Part shown: positions 26,805-29,443 of the stretch, piece by piece | Layout of the letters: each line of letters opens with the position of its first letter | How positions within the stretch are numbered: the stretch's first letter is position 1 | DNA from: CAWKGC01 sp963849005 | Lineage (GTDB): Bacteria; Pseudomonadota; Gammaproteobacteria; Burkholderiales; Usitatibacteraceae | Assembly: GCA_963849005.1 (NCBI GenBank) | Contig: CAWKGC010000005.1 | Span: forward strand, 1-29,443 | Reading direction: 5' to 3' | Length of the DNA: 29,443 nt | Notes under the pieces: model-generated | The model's database searches: none | What the model saw: only the letters and a program-made list of their open reading frames with translations | Told to the model about the DNA's origin: nothing | Made by a program: the position numbers and the translations under genes

Positions 26805-27380
26805 ATGAACACCCCTGCATTTGCATCCAGCCTTCTCGGCTGCGCGTTGTCCGTCGCCGGCGTCGCCATGAAACGGAATTGTCGCGCAGCAGCTCTGGCA
26901 GTGATTGCCGCCACAGCTTTCTTGTCTGTGTCCCCGTCGGCCCAGGCAGACCCGATCAAGATCGAGGCCGTCTTGTCCGAGAAGGAGAAATTGCGACTGG
27001 ATTTCGTTGACGGCAGCAAGCGTTACGTGGCCATGGTGCGGCGTGAAGGCAAGGCAACCGGCCAAGGGCCGCTCGTCGGGGCGACTGCGACAGAATGGGG
27101 CATGCACGAGGTGACCCCAGGCCTGGGCACAGACTCACGTGGGTACCTGGTTTTCACCATGCCGGATGGGGATGTCGCATACCTCAAGGAGCAGTTCCAC
27201 GCGACCACCGTTTCCGGGCCTGACGGCAAGCCGACAAATCTACTGAACGGCACGTGGCAAGTGGTCGGCGCGAGCGGAAAGCTGAAGGGGCTGCAAGGCG
27301 CTGGCACGCTGCGCATAAATGCCGTAGGCCCCGCTGAGCGGCAGTGGCTACTTGAAGGCGAGATGGTTCAGGTCAAGTGA
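26805..27380 (+). CDS. Small exported protein of unknown function
   Basis: A 191-residue protein not assigned to a named family. The first 49 residues hold two consecutive hydrophobic segments. The second (after Met22) is a textbook signal peptide, KRNCRAAALAVIAATAFLS with cleavage at AQA-DP. The first ATG has a strong AAGGAG seven bases upstream, whereas Met22 has none. The mature part, about 140 residues, contains YVAMVRREGKATGQG and LNGTWQVVGASGKLKGLQGAG, patterns that fit a small beta-rich domain. It lies 52 bases after the serine hydrolase gene, so it may share its message. Confidence 0.6.
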   Translation: MNTPAFASSLLGCALSVAGVAMKRNCRAAALAVIAATAFLSVSPSAQADPIKIEAVLSEKEKLRLDFVDGSKRYVAMVRREGKATGQGPLVGATATEWGMHEVTPGLGTDSRGYLVFTMPDGDVAYLKEQFHATTVSGPDGKPTNLLNGTWQVVGASGKLKGLQGAGTLRINAVGPAERQWLLEGEMVQVK

Positions 27381-27389
27381 GAGCGTTGC

Positions 27390-27413
27390 GGGTGCGGCGC
27401 GTGCGCCGCCCCC
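27390..27413 (+). terminator. Hairpin terminator candidate
   Basis: GCGGCGC at 27394-27400 pairs with GCGCCGC at 27403-27409 over a 2-base loop, and GGG/CCC pairs extend it after one mismatch. It is 10 bases after the stop codon. The following sequence is pyrimidine-rich (TCTTCTTCATT) but without a clean T-run. Confidence 0.45.
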
Positions 27414-27530
27414 GATGTCTTCTTCATTCTCCACCACTATCAGAAACTCGGTTCTTGACCCGATTCGGTAGACACATGAGGGGCAGTTTCAATCGTCAGC
27501 TCGCTCGATCGCAAAGAACAGGGAATGCCC

Positions 27531-29272
27531 TCAAGCAGCGGAACGCGACTCTCCTGCCTTCGAGTTGGCAACGACATTCCGGTGCGGGGCGAGATACCCG
27601 GGCGTCCGCGCCTTGGGCAGCTTGTAGACGAAGTGGTACCTCGCGACGTGGTAGCTCGCATCGAAGCCGTAGAAGTTGAGCTTCATGTGCGCGAGTTCCT
27701 CTTCCCGGTAGCGCTCCAGCGGTTTCGCGGCCTCGTCCTTTTCCCGCTGCGCAAGCTTGGCAGCGAGCATCGCGGGCCAGGCGGCATCCTTGGCGATGGC
27801 CTGGGCACGCAGGATGGATGCCCGCAGGAAAGCTTCCGGCGTGTGCGCGAAGTGCGCGTCCGCCAGCCCGGACTCGGTCGCTTCCTTCGCCCCCATCGGC
27901 AGGCGCCGTGAAGTGATCTGTTCCGCCTTCGTCTCGCCAACGCGCCGCGGCAGCAGGTAGGTCCAGTACTCCGAGCCGTACAGGTTGCCCATGCCCTTGT
28001 AGTGCGGATTGAGGATGACGCCGTTGCGCATCCAGACGCGGTCCGCGGCCAGCGCAAGGAACACCCCGCCCGCGCCGGCGTTGCCGCAAAGCGCGGACAC
28101 GGTCAGCCGGTCGGTGGTCGTCACGATCTCTCGCGCCACGTCGTCGATCGCGTTGATGTTCTCCCACGACGCGTCCGCCGCGCGGCCCGTCGCCTCGATC
28201 GCATTCAGATGGATGCCGTTGGACCAGAAGTCGGGACCGCCCGCCAGAAGCAGCACCTTCGACGGGCGCGACTTCGCGAAGCGGATCGCTTCCAGCAACC
28301 GCAGGCACTGCGCGGGGGACATGGCGCCATTGTGGAAGGCGAAGTGCAGGACGCCCACATCATTGTGCTGCTCGTAGCGGATCTCGCGCCATGTGGGACC
28401 GGCAACGGGCGCGTCGATCTCGATCGGCGCCTCCGGCACGTTCGCCACCAGGTCGCCCAGCACTTGCACGGCCGGAAGCTTGAGTTCCGGTTCCTCGCCG
28501 CGGGGCACGCGCTTCAGGTGCGTCACCCAAACCGCGCCGTCCACCGTGGCGATGAGGATCGCGCCATCGCGTTGCGCGATGACCTCGCCAGGCGGGCCGC
28601 CCTTGATCGTTGCCTCCTCGTGCGCGCCGAAGAGATGCACGTCCGTCCAGATGAGTTGCATGCGCACTCCGGGAAAGCCGTCCGCTGCGTGGATCTTGCG
28701 CAGCACCGTTTGCGTGTCGTCCTTCTCCCAGTCGATCGCGCGAGACGCTTGTTTCATCAGGGGGCGAAGCTTGCCACGCGCTGCCTCGCCCAACTCCAAA
28801 ACCGGTTGCGGCCGTTCGCCCTTCGCCACTTGTCCAAAGCCTCGAGCACGCAGGCCACCGCGGCCTCGGTCACCTCGCGGCGATACAGGCTGCTCTTGGG
28901 CGCAAGCCGCATCGGGAACTTCGCATGTGCCCATACCGGGCCCGCATCCATTTCCGCGACGGCCTGCAGCACGGTTACGCCCCACTCTTTTTCGCCTTCC
29001 TGGATGGCCCAGTCGAGCGACGATGGCCCGCGGTCGCCCGGCGGCCCGGGATGCACGATCAGGCACGGGGTGGCGGACCAGATGTCCTCGGGGATGGCAC
29101 GCTTGAGGAAGGGCGCGACGATGACATCCGGCCTGGCGAGCGCCACGGCCTCCCGCGTCACTTCGTCGTTCACGTCGAATTCGATCGCCACCTCATGGCC
29201 CGCCGCCGCCAATTCAACCTGTAGGCGCTGCGCCAGCGCATTGAAGGCGTGGGTGAGGAAGAGGACTTTCAC
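27531..29272 (-). pseudogene. hypX: HypX/HoxX hydrogenase maturation protein, frameshifted
   Basis: HypX makes the CO ligand of the [NiFe]-hydrogenase active site from formyl-tetrahydrofolate. The N-terminal formyltransferase-like part (GTG 29272 to about 28810) shows MKVLFLTHAFNALAQRL, PFLKRAIPE and HPGPPGDRGPSSLDWAI. The reading then continues in another frame as PQPVLELGEAARGKLRPLMKQ, and the enoyl-CoA hydratase-like C-terminal part follows (FWSNGIHLNA, GNAGAGG, ADRVWMR). Adding one base near 28808-28815 joins the two frames into about 580 residues, the normal HypX size. The lesion is an assembly error or a real loss. It begins four bases after the hypE stop. Confidence 0.85.
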
Positions 29273-29276
29273 CGCC

Positions 29277-29443
29277 TCAGCATATCCTCGGAAGTTGCTC
29301 TCCGGCCAGCCAGTCCACCATTCGCCGGCCGCCGAAGCCGGTTTCCATCTGCACGAAGTGGTGCACGTCTTCGACCACGTGGCCGATCAGTGCCGCATCC
29401 CGCCCAAGCGGATGCGCGCGCATCGCGGCCAGCACCTTCTCGG
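29277..29443 (-). CDS. hypE: HypE C-terminal fragment, hydrogenase maturation (partial)
   Basis: The last 54 codons of a gene entering from the right edge. The translation ends LAGEQLPRIC, the hallmark C-terminus of HypE, whose terminal Cys is carbamoylated by HypF and converted to the thiocyanate that supplies the CN ligands of the [NiFe] site. Preceding residues (RAHPLGRDAALIGHV, FGGRRMVDW) also fit HypE. The stop TGA lies four bases before the GTG of hypX, so the two are cotranscribed. The rest of the hyp operon lies outside the window. Confidence 0.85.
   Translation of the reverse strand, partial: EKVLAAMRAHPLGRDAALIGHVVEDVHHFVQMETGFGGRRMVDWLAGEQLPRIC

Noticed and set aside
27420..27530. 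Insertion-sequence end near the small exported protein
   Set aside because: The stretch looks unlike its neighbours, but no terminal inverted repeat, target duplication or transposase could be seen.

Overview
The window reads as a chromosome segment of a GC-rich Gram-negative bacterium, most likely a betaproteobacterium near the Burkholderiales. That placement is inferred from high GC, compact GTG/ATG gene starts and the mix of gene families; no rRNA or tRNA is present to confirm it. No insertion sequence, integrase or CRISPR array was recognised. The two notable intergenic stretches are the first 338 bases, with palindromic repeats and a promoter candidate, and 22942-23274.

Region 1 (1-6350, plus strand) is a complete glycerol-type ABC uptake operon, glpS-glpT-glpP-glpQ-glpU-glpV. 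It encodes two non-identical ATPases, two permeases, a small DUF2160-type membrane protein and a periplasmic binding protein, and it ends at a strong intrinsic terminator. Region 2 (6348-13057) holds a minus-strand group: an AurF-like diiron protein, a SAM methyltransferase, a DUF3455 protein and a vanadium-haloperoxidase/PAP2-type enzyme, followed by a Tat-exported caspase-like protein. A divergent AraC-type regulator faces this group. This oxidative cassette is the best candidate here for an undescribed pathway.

Region 3 (13087-19372) is mostly housekeeping or unassigned: a PrmC-like methyltransferase coupled to a MazG-like pyrophosphohydrolase, a degenerate NAD-epimerase relative, a frameshifted lysophosphatidate-type acyltransferase coupled to a GcvR-like double-ACT protein, a TauD-like dioxygenase, an unassigned membrane protein and a GYD-domain protein. 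Region 4 (19499-22941, minus) is a tight six-gene run: a small membrane protein, a GFA-family zinc protein, a formate/nitrite (FNT) channel, a ModA-like binding protein, a DUF1810 protein and a GNAT acetyltransferase.

Region 5 (23275-27380) has a secreted YHS-domain protein, a CadC-like membrane regulator with TPRs, a divergent serine-hydrolase lipoprotein and a small exported protein. Region 6 (27531-29443, minus) carries hypX/hoxX, split by one apparent single-base deletion, directly after the last 54 codons of hypE. HypE takes part in making the CN ligands and HypX the CO ligand of [NiFe]-hydrogenase, so a hydrogenase maturation cluster continues past the right edge. The two frameshifted genes (acyltransferase and hypX) each differ from an intact frame by one base. 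They could be assembly errors or real recent lesions.
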